This document shows, one piece after another, positions 31,901 through 43,582 of a stretch of 64,000 bases of DNA. The translations under genes and the position numbers were made by a program. Below the pieces are notes generated by a model. That model was not told the DNA's origin, made no database searches, and saw only the letters and a list, made by a program, of their open reading frames with translations. Origin of the DNA: Ahaetulla prasina (Eukaryota > Chordata > Lepidosauria > Squamata > Colubridae); NCBI RefSeq assembly GCF_028640845.1, contig NC_080541.1, positions 142,680,464-142,744,463 of the forward strand, given 5' to 3'. Numbering within the stretch: position 1 is the stretch's first letter; each line of letters opens with the position of its first letter.

Positions 31901-33340
31901 TTTTACTTGTTTTGGTGGCTACTAATTATGACTGTTACATCTTTAACAAATATCAGAAATAAGGTGATTGGGCCACGTTAATGAGAAACCCAAGCAAAAA
32001 CAGACCACTTGAGAATTGTACTAGGAAGAGAGCACAGAACTAGATAAACTGATCCGATCCAGCACAATAACAGGGTTGTATCTGAAGCAGATGACAAAGT
32101 TTCATATTTGGATAATGATTTTATATTCTTATTAAAAATAAGTGCTTATGGATTTGTTATCAAAAGAATTTGCACAATGATAGCAAGCTTTTTTAGTTAG
32201 ATTATCTTCTTTTAAATATGTTTGTTTTTTAAGATGGAAACAACAGAAAAGTACATTTAAAATTGAAGGAAACTTCTGATTATTATTAATCTCTCTCTCT
32301 CTCCCTTCCTCCCTCCCTTAAAGAATAGATATTTCAAACAATCAGACCTGTAAAAAAACCCTCAGTCTATTTTTTAGCTTTTCCTTTTCTTTGCAACTTC
32401 ATTTTCAAACACAGATGCTTGAGAAATTCAGTCTTTGAATTTTTTCATAAATTGACTTGATAGGCAGCTCCTTAATTAAAGAATAGTTTTTGTGCATTTT
32501 CTAAATATTTTGAAATAGTTTTAGTTTAAAACCTATAGCAAAATATATGTAAAAGTATGTTTTCAAGTTCAACATTTTTAAGTGGGACTTAAATTTATCC
32601 AAAAATCATATTTGAGAGCCAATACAAATTTCAGTTGCATTGTTCAGGCAATTTCGATACAAGAATAAAATTGCAGTTTAATGTGGAAACAGACTTGAAT
32701 GAAAGTACATAAACTAAATGCATACAAAAACAAAGTACATCGAAAATACGAGCTTTACACATGTTCAGTCTAAAATTGTCTAGTTTGTTATTTTAAGTTA
32801 CTACTATTTCTAATGACTACTTTTGCAAAAAGCTTAGGGTGGCATAAATAGAGATTTTCCACCCTATCTTCTTAGCTTTTAAAGTCAACTCAAGCATATT
32901 TTAATGCTATAATCTCAACTTCTGCTACTCTCTAGATATTCTAAAGTAATGGTGTCATCATTATTATGCTTTATATTATAGACCACCTACCTTGACCCCA
33001 AGAATGGAGTTCTGATGATAAAAGCAGCACAGAGATGCCATGAACGTCTGAAAAGCATTGCACTCCTTAGGCATTTTTTTCCTTTTGTCCCATTGACCAA
33101 AACCTCCCATGGAGAACAAAATGGATGGTCCCTCCCAGCTATGTCCAAGAGCGCTTACTAAGCTCTTGTGCTGAGTTGTTGTCCACTGGGGCTCCGACAC
33201 TCCCCACCTCATCCTTTCATTCCAGGCTGAAAGCTGATCCTGTCATCTGTGCCCGTCTCGCTTCCATCAACCATGGGATCAGTGACATCAGGGGACTTTA
33301 TTCAGCCTGCCAATGAAATTTTAAACCCTTGGAGGACTCT

Positions 33341-33386
<46 letters not shown>

Positions 33387-35360
33387 CCCTATTTTGGAGT
33401 TTCCCAGATTACGACACAAACAGTCAACCAAAAAAACCTCCACAACTTTAATTTAAGCAGCAAAATCTTTGGTCCCAGGAAGAATTTTCTAAGTCTAGTT
33501 GTTCCTCAGCAGATACAAACCTAAATGTCCACGATGAGATCAGTAAAGCTCCTAGATACACAAGCAATAAGGAAAAGGGACAGTTATCTAGAGGGGTTGC
33601 ATGCCTCCAGTTACTCTTCATAATCAAACAGGTTGTTGTATCTTGAAAGCAGGTTACCAAGGGGGTGGGGGATGATAAGACTGTTTGTTTTCAGTTAGAA
33701 AGCTGCTCACAAGCCTTCCTGAAACCATATCAGAGAGAAGGAAATAATATCAGAGAATTAGGGTTAGTCTCTTTAGCGTCATTGTAATAAATGCAGCCTT
33801 CTACTCTTTTAATTAAAAGATCGGCCACTGATTTTCCAAACTCAACTAGGGCAGTCTTCTGGAAAGCAACACTTAAGGATGCTTGCCCTGCACAACTTGA
33901 GGTCTTGACTTTGCTACCCAAAAGAGCTACAGGATTTTTGCCCTGTATTTTGAAGTTTGCAGGCTTCAGACGTTGAAAGGAAAGTATGTCCCTTTGAAAT
34001 CTAAGATTAAAATAAACTTTGTAATCAAATGTCAAGCAGGGCATGTCCACTGCAATTGCTTTGTAGAGAAAAGCTCTAAATAAAGCTACAGCAGGAGTGT
34101 GTTTTCAACCTTTAATAACAGGCTGTCCTTCAATAACAAGATGTCCTTCATGCTGACTGCAGTATGTCAAAATCAGAGGACAGGAATCCTCTAGAAAAGG
34201 ATTTGCAGAGCAAATGACTCCAGTGCAGCACAACAACCAACATGAGAGTTAAAAGTGTGTTTATAATCTCAAAGAAAACACCTTTCAAATCACACCATCA
34301 GATTTTAGTTCAGCAAAATCCATCCCCTAACTTTAAAGTCACATTGCCTAGTACTGTACCTTACCTTTAATTAAGGCCAGCTTTGAAGAAATAGTATTAG
34401 AAAAATCTAAGAAATCTAGTAACCCAAAATGTAAAAATCTAAATCTAATAAAGGTTTAGAGCAAGACATTTGGATGAGCTGACAAGCTACCTTTGTCATG
34501 AGAAAAAAGAAAGAAATCCAGATTTTTCTGCTAACAAGACACTTCAAGCTGGAATGCTCTCTTGTATCTCCTAGCACAAAAAGTTCCATCATAATTGTTG
34601 CTGTTTAAGTACGTGTTCTTGAACTTTTTTTTCAAATTTGAAGCATTATTTTTGATGTGAAAGTTCCATAAAACAGAATATGCTTAAAAAGAATTTTTTA
34701 AAAAAATCACTATTATAAATAGTAACCGGAATTTTTGACCACAAGATTTTTATTATGAGATAATCTCTTAAATAGCCTTAACAATGTGGTCATCCATTTA
34801 TAGTCACAAGAACATCATCCCAGGGTTAATTTTAGATAGAGTTAGAAGTCCCTTGTGAAATAAATGAATTATAACTTGTCCATGAAGCCACTTGACAGAA
34901 ATGTTTATATGAATAGCTCCTTTCTTAATAGCCTTGTGCTGTGTAGCTTTTGCCAGACTATAAAAGTTTCTGCTCCCTCGGTTACTTGGATGGAGAAGTG
35001 TAGCTCTGATACAAGATTTGAAAATCTAACCATAATATGAAAGAGTTATTTGACGAATAAGTTAACTGCCTGTATCTTTCATGAATGAGGCAGAAGGTGT
35101 ACTTTGGACTTTTCTTCATGTGGTGCCTGTTATTACGTGGGTTTTTAGATGTTGATTGGGGTATTGATGGCTGGCTGTCAAACTTCTCTGAAGGGCTCTT
35201 GCACAAGTCCAAAAGCTCGGAAGACTAAACCTCTGGTCCCGTTGACTGACCCAGATTGAATCCTGCAAGAGTTATTTGGCTTAATTACTATTCTAGTTGG
35301 ATAAAAGTTTATAATAATCCAGTTGTTGATTTTCTTAGCTGCCTTGGGTATTTCCAGCCA
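28972..35360. other. Long repeat-poor intron segment
   Basis: About 6.4 kb with the right remnant of the split MITE at the start (28972-29000), a GAGA patch at 29459-29490, a CTCTC patch near 32291-32320 and a (TC)n tract at 33340-33384. I recognise no LINE, SINE or MITE ends and no exon. Open frames at 31226-31486 and 33730-34050 match nothing I know. Confidence 0.55.
33340..33384. repeat. (TC)n microsatellite
   Basis: An uninterrupted CT repeat of about 45 bp followed by a short C-run. Confidence 0.96.
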
Positions 35361-37158
35361 TTCTGAAGCTGACCGAACACTAGTTAGGTCTTTTACTCAG
35401 ACCTATCTAGTGGCATTGAGGGAGGCCAAGCGGGCCTATGTCTCTACCCTCATCGCGTCAGCAGAGAACCGCCCAGCCTCCCTGTTTAAGGTGACTCGCT
35501 CCCTCCTTCACCAGGAGGGTTGCGATGACCCCTTACAGGGTTGTGCTGAGGATTTCAGCAGGTATCTGTTTGACAAAATCGCTCAGCTTCGGGACGGTTT
35601 GGACCAAAATTGGGTAGTTTCGGGCGAGGTGACGGAGGCTAGTCTTGTTGAGACCATCTGGGAGGAGTTTGACCCTGTGGCTCCCGAGGACATGGACAGG
35701 TTGCTGGGGCGGCTGAATGCCACCACATGTTTATTGGACCCGTGTCCCTCCTGGTTGGTGCTGGCCACCCGGGAGGTTACACGAGGCTGGCTCCAGGGGA
35801 TTGTTAACGCTTCTTTGAGGGAGGGTGTTGTTCCCACCGCCTTGAAAGAGGCGGTGGTGAGACCCCTCCTCAAGAAGCCTTCCCTGGACCCAGCTGTTTT
35901 GAGTAACTATCGTCCAGTCTCCAACCTTCGCTTTGTGGCGAAGGTTGTTGAGAGTGTGGTGGCACACCAGTTACCCCAGTACCTGGATGAATCTGTCTAT
36001 CTAGACCCGTTCCAGTCCGGTTTCCGACCCGGGTACAGCACGGAGACAGCTTTGGTCGCATTGGTGGATGACCTCTGGAGGGCCCGGGATAGGGGTTATT
36101 CCTCTGCCCTGGTTCTCCTTGATCTCTCAGCGGCTTTTGATACCATCGACCATGGTATCCTGCTGCGGCGGTTGGGGGGATTGGGTGTGGGAGGCACCGT
36201 GTTTCGGTGGTTCTCATCCTATCTCTCCGACCGATCGCAGACGGTGTTGGCAGGAGGGCAGAGGTCGACCTCGAGGCGCCTCCTTTGTGGGGTGCCACAG
36301 GGGTCGGTTCTCTCGCCTCTCCTGTTCAACATCTATATGAAGCCGCTGGGCGAGATCATCAGTGGTTTTGGGGTGAGTTATCAACTGTATGCGGATGACA
36401 CCCAGCTGTACATTTGCACCCCTGACCACCCCAATGTAGCTGTTGAAGTGTTGTCTCGGTGTTTGGAGGCCGTACGGGTCTGGATGGGGAGAAACAGGCT
36501 CAAGCTCAACCCCTCCAAGACTGAGTGGCTGTGGATGCCAGCATCCCGGTACAGTCAGCTGCAACCGCGGCTGACTGTTGGAGGCGAATCATTGGCCCCA
36601 ATGGAGAGGGTGCGCAATCTGGGGGTTCTCCTGGATGGACGGTTGTCTTTTGAAGATCACTTGGCAACCGTCTCCAGGAAAGCTTTTTACCAGGTTCGCC
36701 TGGTCCGCCAGTTGCGCCCCTTTCTAGACCGGGATGCCTTACGCTCGGTCACTCACGCCCTTGTCACTTCTCACCTGGACTACTGTAATGCTCTCTACAT
36801 GGGGCTCCCCTTGAGGTGCACCCGGAGACTTCAGTTAGTTCAGAATGCAGCCGCGCGGGTGATAGAGGGAGCCACTCGTGGCTCCCATGTAACACCGATC
36901 CTGCGCAGGCTGCACTGGCTACCTGTGGTTTTCCAAGTGCACTTCAAGGTGTTGATTACCACCTTTAAAGCGCTCCATGGCATAGGACCGGGATATCTTC
37001 GGGACCGCCTTCTGTTACCACATGCCTCCCACCGGCCGTGCGCTCCCATAGAGGGTCTTCTCAGGTGCCGTCAGCCAAACAGTGTAGGCTGGCGACCCCC
37101 AGGGGAGAGCCTTCTCTGTGGGGCACCTACCTCTGGAATGAGCTTCCCCAGGACTTGA
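35323..37158 (+). CDS. LINE A ORF2 fragment: linker and reverse transcriptase, C-terminal frameshift
   Basis: 611 codons are open; LINE residues begin at about SHSEADRTLVRS. Motif A LVLLDLSAAFDTIDHG, motif B GVPQGSVLSPLLFNIYM and catalytic QLYADDTQLY are intact, as are the NLGVLLDGRLSFEDH and LDYCNALYMGLPL blocks. At about 37040-37060 small indels shift the frame (compare GLLRVPSAKQ in the copy at 20975), so the final LPPGL...RTFRREL block is lost from this frame though still visible in the DNA at 37140-37200. No endonuclease. Confidence 0.9.
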   Translation: MLIFLAALGISSHSEADRTLVRSFTQTYLVALREAKRAYVSTLIASAENRPASLFKVTRSLLHQEGCDDPLQGCAEDFSRYLFDKIAQLRDGLDQNWVVSGEVTEASLVETIWEEFDPVAPEDMDRLLGRLNATTCLLDPCPSWLVLATREVTRGWLQGIVNASLREGVVPTALKEAVVRPLLKKPSLDPAVLSNYRPVSNLRFVAKVVESVVAHQLPQYLDESVYLDPFQSGFRPGYSTETALVALVDDLWRARDRGYSSALVLLDLSAAFDTIDHGILLRRLGGLGVGGTVFRWFSSYLSDRSQTVLAGGQRSTSRRLLCGVPQGSVLSPLLFNIYMKPLGEIISGFGVSYQLYADDTQLYICTPDHPNVAVEVLSRCLEAVRVWMGRNRLKLNPSKTEWLWMPASRYSQLQPRLTVGGESLAPMERVRNLGVLLDGRLSFEDHLATVSRKAFYQVRLVRQLRPFLDRDALRSVTHALVTSHLDYCNALYMGLPLRCTRRLQLVQNAAARVIEGATRGSHVTPILRRLHWLPVVFQVHFKVLITTFKALHGIGPGYLRDRLLLPHASHRPCAPIEGLLRCRQPNSVGWRPPGESLLCGAPTSGMSFPRT

Positions 37159-37394
37159 CAACTTCCTGACCTCCGGACCTTTCGCGAGCTTAAAACATAT
37201 CTATTCTTCGAGCAGGACTGGCTTAATAGGGTTTTAAATATGGATTTTATTGGGGTTTATTTTATATTTTGTATTGTATTTTAAATTTAGGCTATTGAAT
37301 AAGTTTTTAAATAGTGTTTTATTGTAATGTATTGTATTATTTTATCTGCCTGTTCACCGCCCTGAGTCCTTCGGGAGAAGGGCGGTAGAAAAAT
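35361..37394 (+). mobile_element. LINE A (CR1/L2 group), 5'-truncated, nearly intact RT
   Basis: It starts within the ORF2 linker (CTGAAGCTGACCGAACACTA matches the copy at 26784) and runs through the RT to the 3' UTR, the terminal hairpin (ACCGCCCT 37356-37363, AGGGCGGT 37379-37386) and a long (ATT)n tail. It is 5'-longer than the copy at 20975. Only the C-terminal end of the frame is broken. Confidence 0.92.
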
Positions 37395-37397
37395 TAA

Positions 37398-37472
<75 letters not shown>

Positions 37473-37474
37473 TT
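37395..37474. repeat. (ATT)n microsatellite at a LINE tail
   Basis: About 26 ATT units directly attached to the LINE A 3' end. The units probably arose from the element's own tail. Confidence 0.96.
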
Positions 37475-37589
37475 AAAATGAAAATATGAGTTATAACTGT
37501 AACAAAGCAACAGCCCAACTTTTTAATTTCACAGACAAATATTTGGGGAGAAACATTGAGATGCGAATGAAGCCGTCTCTTGGGTTCCA

Positions 37590-38080
37590 CAAAGCCCTTA
37601 AACCTGTCTTTGGTCTCAGGCCTGTTGAGAGGCGGCTGACATACTTGATTTTAAATTTGTTTGTAGTCTGGGCTGTCTTGTTTTATTTTATTTATGCTTT
37701 TAATTGTTTTACTTATTATAGTTTGTTAGCCGCTGGAGTGGTGACTTTAATCAAATTAATAACAACATTATTCTTTAATTGCAATGTCACCTCAGAAGCA
37801 ATTGTTTAATTTCGCTTATCCGTGTAGTAAGCTAGGATAGTTTATATGATTCCAATGGTGTTGCCCTTTAAGAAAGCCATAAAGATCCTAGCTTATTTAA
37901 CAGGGCCTGAGACACGGCAATTTATGACCTCTCTCATGGCTGTGTCTTTATTGTTATTTCTCAATATGGGTGGCTTTGATTTGCTTGTTTTAAATTATTA
38001 TTTTATTATGGTACTCTCACCTAGAGTTCCTTTGGTGAGTAAGACAATTAATAAATTGGTTAGCGAAATAATAATATAAA
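37590..38080 (+). mobile_element. Two degenerate LINE 3'-end fragments
   Basis: TTGTTAGCCGCTGGAGTGG near 37725 and CACCTAGAGTCCCTTTGGTG-like sequence near 38019, each after an A/T-rich stretch and before AATTAATAA, look like decayed 'AGCCGCCCAGAGT' LINE ends. No coding part is left, so the family is uncertain. Confidence 0.4.
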
Positions 38081-39839
38081 CTCGTAGAATTCTCAGCAAT
38101 GAACGTGCTGCCTGGAAAACACTGGAGCTGAACTCTGGATCTCTGGGGAATGCTAGACAGGAAAAGGCTATTGAACTAAAGAAGCATCTCTTCATATGCA
38201 ATTTATTTTCAGAGGCCCAAATGAAGGTAGGAAGATGGATGCATGGGAAATGATCTTGATGATGATACCCTATCCATGAAATGCCCTTTCTGAAGACATC
38301 TGCCCTGCTGCCTGTCTATTTCCTTTACCATACTAGAAACTTCTCTTAGGTATTTCAGCTTTTAAATCCTCCCTTGCAAAAAGAATTTTAATGTCCCTGG
38401 TTGCAACAGTTATTCTTTGGCATTTTACATTTCTCTCTTTTCTGTGCAGGTTACTGTTGCTGGTTTTACTTACTGATTTTTACATAATCCACTCAGAAAA
38501 CATCACAGAGTGTATGTGTACACTCTGTACATATATAGGGTATGTAATGTAACAAATATTAAATATCAATATTATATTTTCCCTCTAAAACTATTAACCA
38601 AGTTTAAGCAGGCATTGGCCTTCCCAGCTATTAACATCCATAGGAGATACCTATAAATAACACTTAACAAGCACAGGCTAAAAAAAGCAACATTAACATC
38701 CTAAGTAAAACCACTACACAACTTCTGTAAATCAGGTGCAGGCCATTTGCAAGTCTCTAATTTCTGACCAGGATTCCTCACTAGTCACTTATAATGTCTT
38801 ATAGCATCTTTCAGCAATTATTGTGACTATATAAAGCCCGTCTTTAGTTCCAACATGGTATATTGAGTGCATGGATGATGATTACAGCCCGTAAGACGCT
38901 CTCAATCACTCATAAGGAAATAGCTCAATCAAACCTTTGGGGAATCCACTGAACAAGAGAGACCAGAGGGGGATGGAAAAACCAAAATTAGAATGAGAGA
39001 GAAAAGGGGAGAGCAGAAGAGTGGCCTACATTTTTTTTTGGCTGTGGCCATCTCAAACAATAACTCCACAGGAATGTGATTTTCAAATAGGAAAAGGTTC
39101 CCTGAATTACCTTATTAAAGATATAATTCTGCAGTTTCTTTGTCAATTGCTTTGGTGTACTTGGGTTTCCAAACAAATCATAGCAGGCTAAATGAATGAA
39201 AAATCCACTCTGTAATAGACTTGCAATTGCATGGTCTAAATGCTGTTGACAATGCTACACAGAGCCTTTGATTCCCCAAAACAGGTTCTTTCTCTCCAGA
39301 GACTCACAACCTTCACAAGTACAGATGGAATTGCTATTACTAATATATTTTGTTGCCTTGGAAATCAGGATTTGCTATCGTTTTTAGAAAATAGGTGGCT
39401 TTTTCAAATTAGACTGCCGATATGAATCAGTAGGCTTTGATATAGCTCTCTCTGCTACGGGTGCTGTTTCTAATTAAGCAGTTTCCCTCTGCAAATCATT
39501 TCATATTCAGTTTCCTTTGTTAAACATTTCTAAAATCCACGTGCTGAGAAATTGGACTCTGGCTCCCCCATATGGTTATGAGCTGTAGGATAAAAATGCA
39601 TTCTTTTGAATAAAGAAAATAAAATCAATTCAAATTTATTGCAGCCCTAAGGCCAGATCCAAACAAAACATGGAATAAAAGGTGTACGACATCCTTCTAT
39701 GCATATATGCCCATAAGAGAAAAATAAGTATAATGGAATCTAAACATCATTTAGAACATAGTTACTAAAATAAATCCAAAGGAAAATATTAACATAAGAA
39801 GTTCCAATCCTAAGTAATGGTACAGCGTATCGTATAAAT
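38081..39839. other. Intron segment, no gene seen
   Basis: Unique AT-rich sequence; no exon or element ends were recognised. Confidence 0.5.
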
Positions 39840-39957
39840 CAGAGGTCTCCAACCTTGGCAACTTTAAGGCTTGTGGACTTCAACTCCCAGAGCTGGCTGA
39901 GGAATTCTGGGAGTTGAAGTCCACAAGTCTTAAAGTTGCCAAGGTTGGAGACCCCTG
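39840..39957. mobile_element. Fold-back hAT-like MITE, 118 bp
   Basis: The ends CAGAGGTCTCCAACCTTGGC and GCCAAGGTTGGAGACCCCTG are inverted. The arms continue through GGCTTGTGGACTTCAACTCC, so almost the entire element is one hairpin. The flanks GTATAAAT and GTATAACT agree at 7 of 8 positions. Confidence 0.9.
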
Positions 39958-41520
39958 GTATAACTGGTAGCCTAGAACTGAGCGACTTGAGAGGAGGGGG
40001 GAAAAAAGGTTGTTAGCATAGTTGATTTATTCTGCTCCTTTGAAAAACAGAAGTGTTTGATGAACATAGTAATAATAAGAATGACTGGTCTCAAGACAAA
40101 GCTATATAAGCATTTTGTATGCACAGATACACGTTCACATAAACAAGGCTTCCATTTCAAAAGCAGGTCATGCATTCCAATTGCCTTAAAGAGGCAACAC
40201 GCTTTCCTCAGGCTAGTATTTTGTCCTATTTGCTCCATATGGCTCCCTATTTTGACATAAAAATGTCCTTTTATTTTTATTGAGGGAGGGAAATGCCAAC
40301 TTTTACTGCTTCCCAGTGAGCCTTGGGCACCAAAGGTTAGAGGGTTTTTTTTTTATAATACAAAGAAATTCCTCAATTGAAAAGTCCTCAGTAATTTTGG
40401 ACTGGTGAGGAGAAACTACCCCAAAGCTATTTTACTTCCTCTAAATTTATTACATTCCCTCAGTGCCTGTAAAAAGAAACTCCTTTTCTCAGACTCCTTG
40501 CTTCTTGACTCTTCCTTCTGAGGTCTGCTGTACAGGTTTATTTTATTTATTTATCCAATTTGTATGCCACCAGATTCTCAATGACTTCGCCTGTTCAGTC
40601 AAAAATGATAAGATTTACTAAGGTAATATTATTTTAGTAAATAATAAATCTACCATGATGTATGCCAGATGTCTACATGCTAACATATAACATTATAGCT
40701 CCCAAAACATGTGAGGTTTGAATTGCATCCAAATATAAATTTTCTCTTCAGACATAGACAGACACTTGATAACAATCATTTTTACACCTTTAATTTTAAA
40801 GCTATTTTATTGGACCACTTTAGCTCAATGAAATAGTGTTAATCATTTCACAATACAAATATAATATAAAGTAATATAAATGAAAAAACTTTTGGAAAAA
40901 TTGTTTTAATTCTGTACCGTCTGAAGTTTTGTAGGATTTTAACTACTCTTCTGAGGAAAATGTAAGTAATTCTAAGTACATGCAAAATATCTAGCTTTAT
41001 GTCAACACAAACCTATTATAAGGTTTAGAAACTATTTCTATACATATTTTTGACAATACTGCAAGGTCCAGGAGTTTTGAATAATTTGTTACAAATATAC
41101 ACAAGTAAGAAAACAGAATCAGCTAAAGGTCATTATATAGAAACCATCTCCAAATATGAAAACCTCTTTTAAAATACATCTTATAGTTTGCAAGCTAAAC
41201 TGATGGTTATTGGTACATCAATTCTTGTACTTTTTCTTTGGTATTGCAAGAAATACCAATTTGATGTATTACACTAGAGGGCAGCATACTACTACAAGGA
41301 ACATGGTTTGGAAATATTTCTGATTAAATTTAACCTAAATTATACAATATTTATACTTAAATATAACATAAAATAATATTCCTAATTACATTTAACAAAT
41401 TAAACGCTATTTTTAATTACATTTATTTCTTTGTTAAACTTAAATGCATAAATTAAATGCCTGGAATTTAAAAAGGGCAAAATATGAACATCTATAGATA
41501 CAAAATTATGATGTAGCTGA
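39958..41520. other. Intron segment, mostly unique
   Basis: A short minus-strand LINE/SINE tail remnant (TTTATTTATCCAATTTGTAT) lies at 40536-40600. Nothing else was recognised. Confidence 0.5.
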
Positions 41521-41523
41521 GCT

Positions 41524-42030
41524 AGATTTATTTTATTTATTTTATTTATTTATTTTATTTATTTTTATTTATTTATTTTGTCACAACAATATATGTAAGT
41601 ATCATACAGAAAGGTTATATAGTATATAAACATATATATGAGTAAATATTAGGAGGTATAAGCATATATATATATAGGAAGAAGAAAAGGAAAACAATAG
41701 GACAGGAACGGTAGGCACGTTTGTGCACTTACTCACGCCCCTTATCTCTTAGGAATGGGGTGAGGTCAATAGTAGAAAATTTTAGGATAAAGTTTTTAGG
41801 ATTATGGGAAGAGACCACAGAGTCAGGTAAAGTATTCCAAACACTGATGATTCTGTTACAGAAGTCATATTTTCTGCAATCTAGATTAAAACGGTTGACA
41901 TTAAGTTTAAATCTATTAGTTGCTCTTGTATTATTGCAATTAAAGCTGAAATAGTCATTAACAGGAAGGACATTACAATAGATGATTCTATGAGTTAAAC
42001 TTAGAAATAGAAGAAGAGTCTCTCTGTGTG
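41524..42030 (-). mobile_element. LINE 3' end of a third family (CR1-like), minus strand
   Basis: The minus strand encodes NRIISVWNTLPDSVVSS, the typical C-terminal block of CR1/Rex-like LINE proteins, preceded by FNCNNTRATNRFKLN and followed by a stop near 41729, an AT-rich 3' UTR and a (TAAA)n tail at 41524-41580. It differs from LINE A and LINE B. The upstream reading frame runs into the GATA array at 42054. Confidence 0.7.
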
Positions 42031-42053
42031 AGTGATAGGCAATTCCAAAATGT

Positions 42054-42144
<91 letters not shown>
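42054..42144. repeat. (GATA)n microsatellite
   Basis: About 90 bp of pure GATA on the plus strand, followed by a G-rich and (GA)n patch to 42172. Confidence 0.97.
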
Positions 42145-42172
42145 GTGGGGGTTGGGGGGAGAGAGAGAGAGA

Positions 42173-43475
42173 TCTTGATTTCTGTTTGAATTCAATATTG
42201 CTGCTGGGATAATTGCAAATGACAGGTGTCAGGTTCAACTTCTGAAGCTGAGCATTGGAACTTCTCTTGCTTATCTAACACTTGTATAACCCTAACCATG
42301 ACTCTTTCACTTTCAGTCATGTTCTGGAAGAAATCTAACAAAGTCATCCCTGGCAAGTTGCAACAAGCGTATTAGATAGTATTATATTACCTTCCTGAGG
42401 CTAGGATTATCTGAAAGTTAAGTCATTGCAATGACTGGCTCCAAGGGACACTCTGCATTCAAAAGAGATTCTGCAATGGCTAACTCATATCTTCCTGTAA
42501 CTTAACTGCCTCTCTCCATGTCCTATACTCTGAGCTAAAAAAATGCAGGTTGTGGGTCTTCTTTATGTAATATCCTTTCTGTTATTTCCCTCAGTCACTT
42601 TTGTAATATTCCTTCCCATACTTCCCTCAGCCACTTTTTCTCCATAGCCGTTATTTCTTTATAGGCCAAATTTTCAATTGGTACCTCTATTCCTTTCTTT
42701 GCATTTGGTTTGTTTCCTTCCCTTGGTCTTCCAAGTGGAGAACATGGAGGTAAATTTCAGATTGTTTGAGAATGGTAGACTGTTACATGGTTGAACCAAT
42801 ACATATAAAGCTTTCTTCCTACATGAACCCATAACCTGGAGAGGCATAAATGAGCAAATATGCATTTGCTAGTCCAATGGGAAAATATTTGTAAGAATCT
42901 TTGAGGCATAATTAAAGTGTTTTAATTTTGTAGTCAGTGATAATATCTTAAGAATATAAGAATAACTGTGAAGGCCTGGTGTTTCTAGAGGTGCCACACA
43001 GAAGTCTATGGGATATCCAAAAGCAAAACATGAGCACATGCACGCCGGCCAGCTGGTCTTTGCATGCGCATGCATGCCAGAAAGCAGAAGACCAGGTCGA
43101 TGGCATGCATGTGCGTTTCGGAAACCAGAAGCTCAGCTTCCAGCACGCGTGACATAGATTCGCCATCACAGTTATACAGGCTCCCTGAAATCTGTTCACC
43201 TGATAGAACTGATGTAAAGTTCATCATGGGAATTGGGACAAATGTTAGAAGATAAAATTGTGCTCATGTTTTGCTTTTAGATAGCGCACCAGAGAGCTGC
43301 TCTTCCGGTTTCCAGTGTTCTCCGATGCGCACGCTGGGAAGCTGCTTTTCCAGTTTCCAGTGCTCCCCCCTGCGCACACATGCTCCTGTTTCACCAACAG
43401 TGCTGTACAAGTTGGATGACACAGCTAGCATTTCTAACAAGGCACTCAACATGGATGATTACAATTCATAATTGA
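42173..43475. other. Intron segment with decayed hAT-like MITE pieces
   Basis: 42985-43172 resembles the element at 50600: CCAGCTGGTCTTTGCATGCG, GTTTCGGAAACCAGAAGC and the end ATTCGCCATCAC. 43283-43392 has two copies of a GCTGCTTTTCCAGTTTCCAG-like phrase from the same family. Ends and target duplications are not clear. Confidence 0.5.
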
Positions 43476-43502
43476 TTATCTCTCTCTCTCTCTCTGTGTC
43501 TG

Positions 43503-43581
<79 letters not shown>

Positions 43582-43582
43582 C
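43476..43582. repeat. (TC)n then (TATC)n microsatellite
   Basis: CT repeats (43476-43494) run into about 80 bp of CTAT units, which is GATA on the minus strand, so this array is inverted relative to the one at 42054. Confidence 0.96.

Noticed and set aside
33730..34050. 106-codon minus-strand open frame
   Set aside because: It resembles no protein family I recognise and lacks supporting context; most likely a chance frame.
37486..37809. 107-codon hydrophobic plus-strand frame, possible membrane protein
   Set aside because: It coincides with a decayed LINE 3' end rich in TTT and ATT codons.
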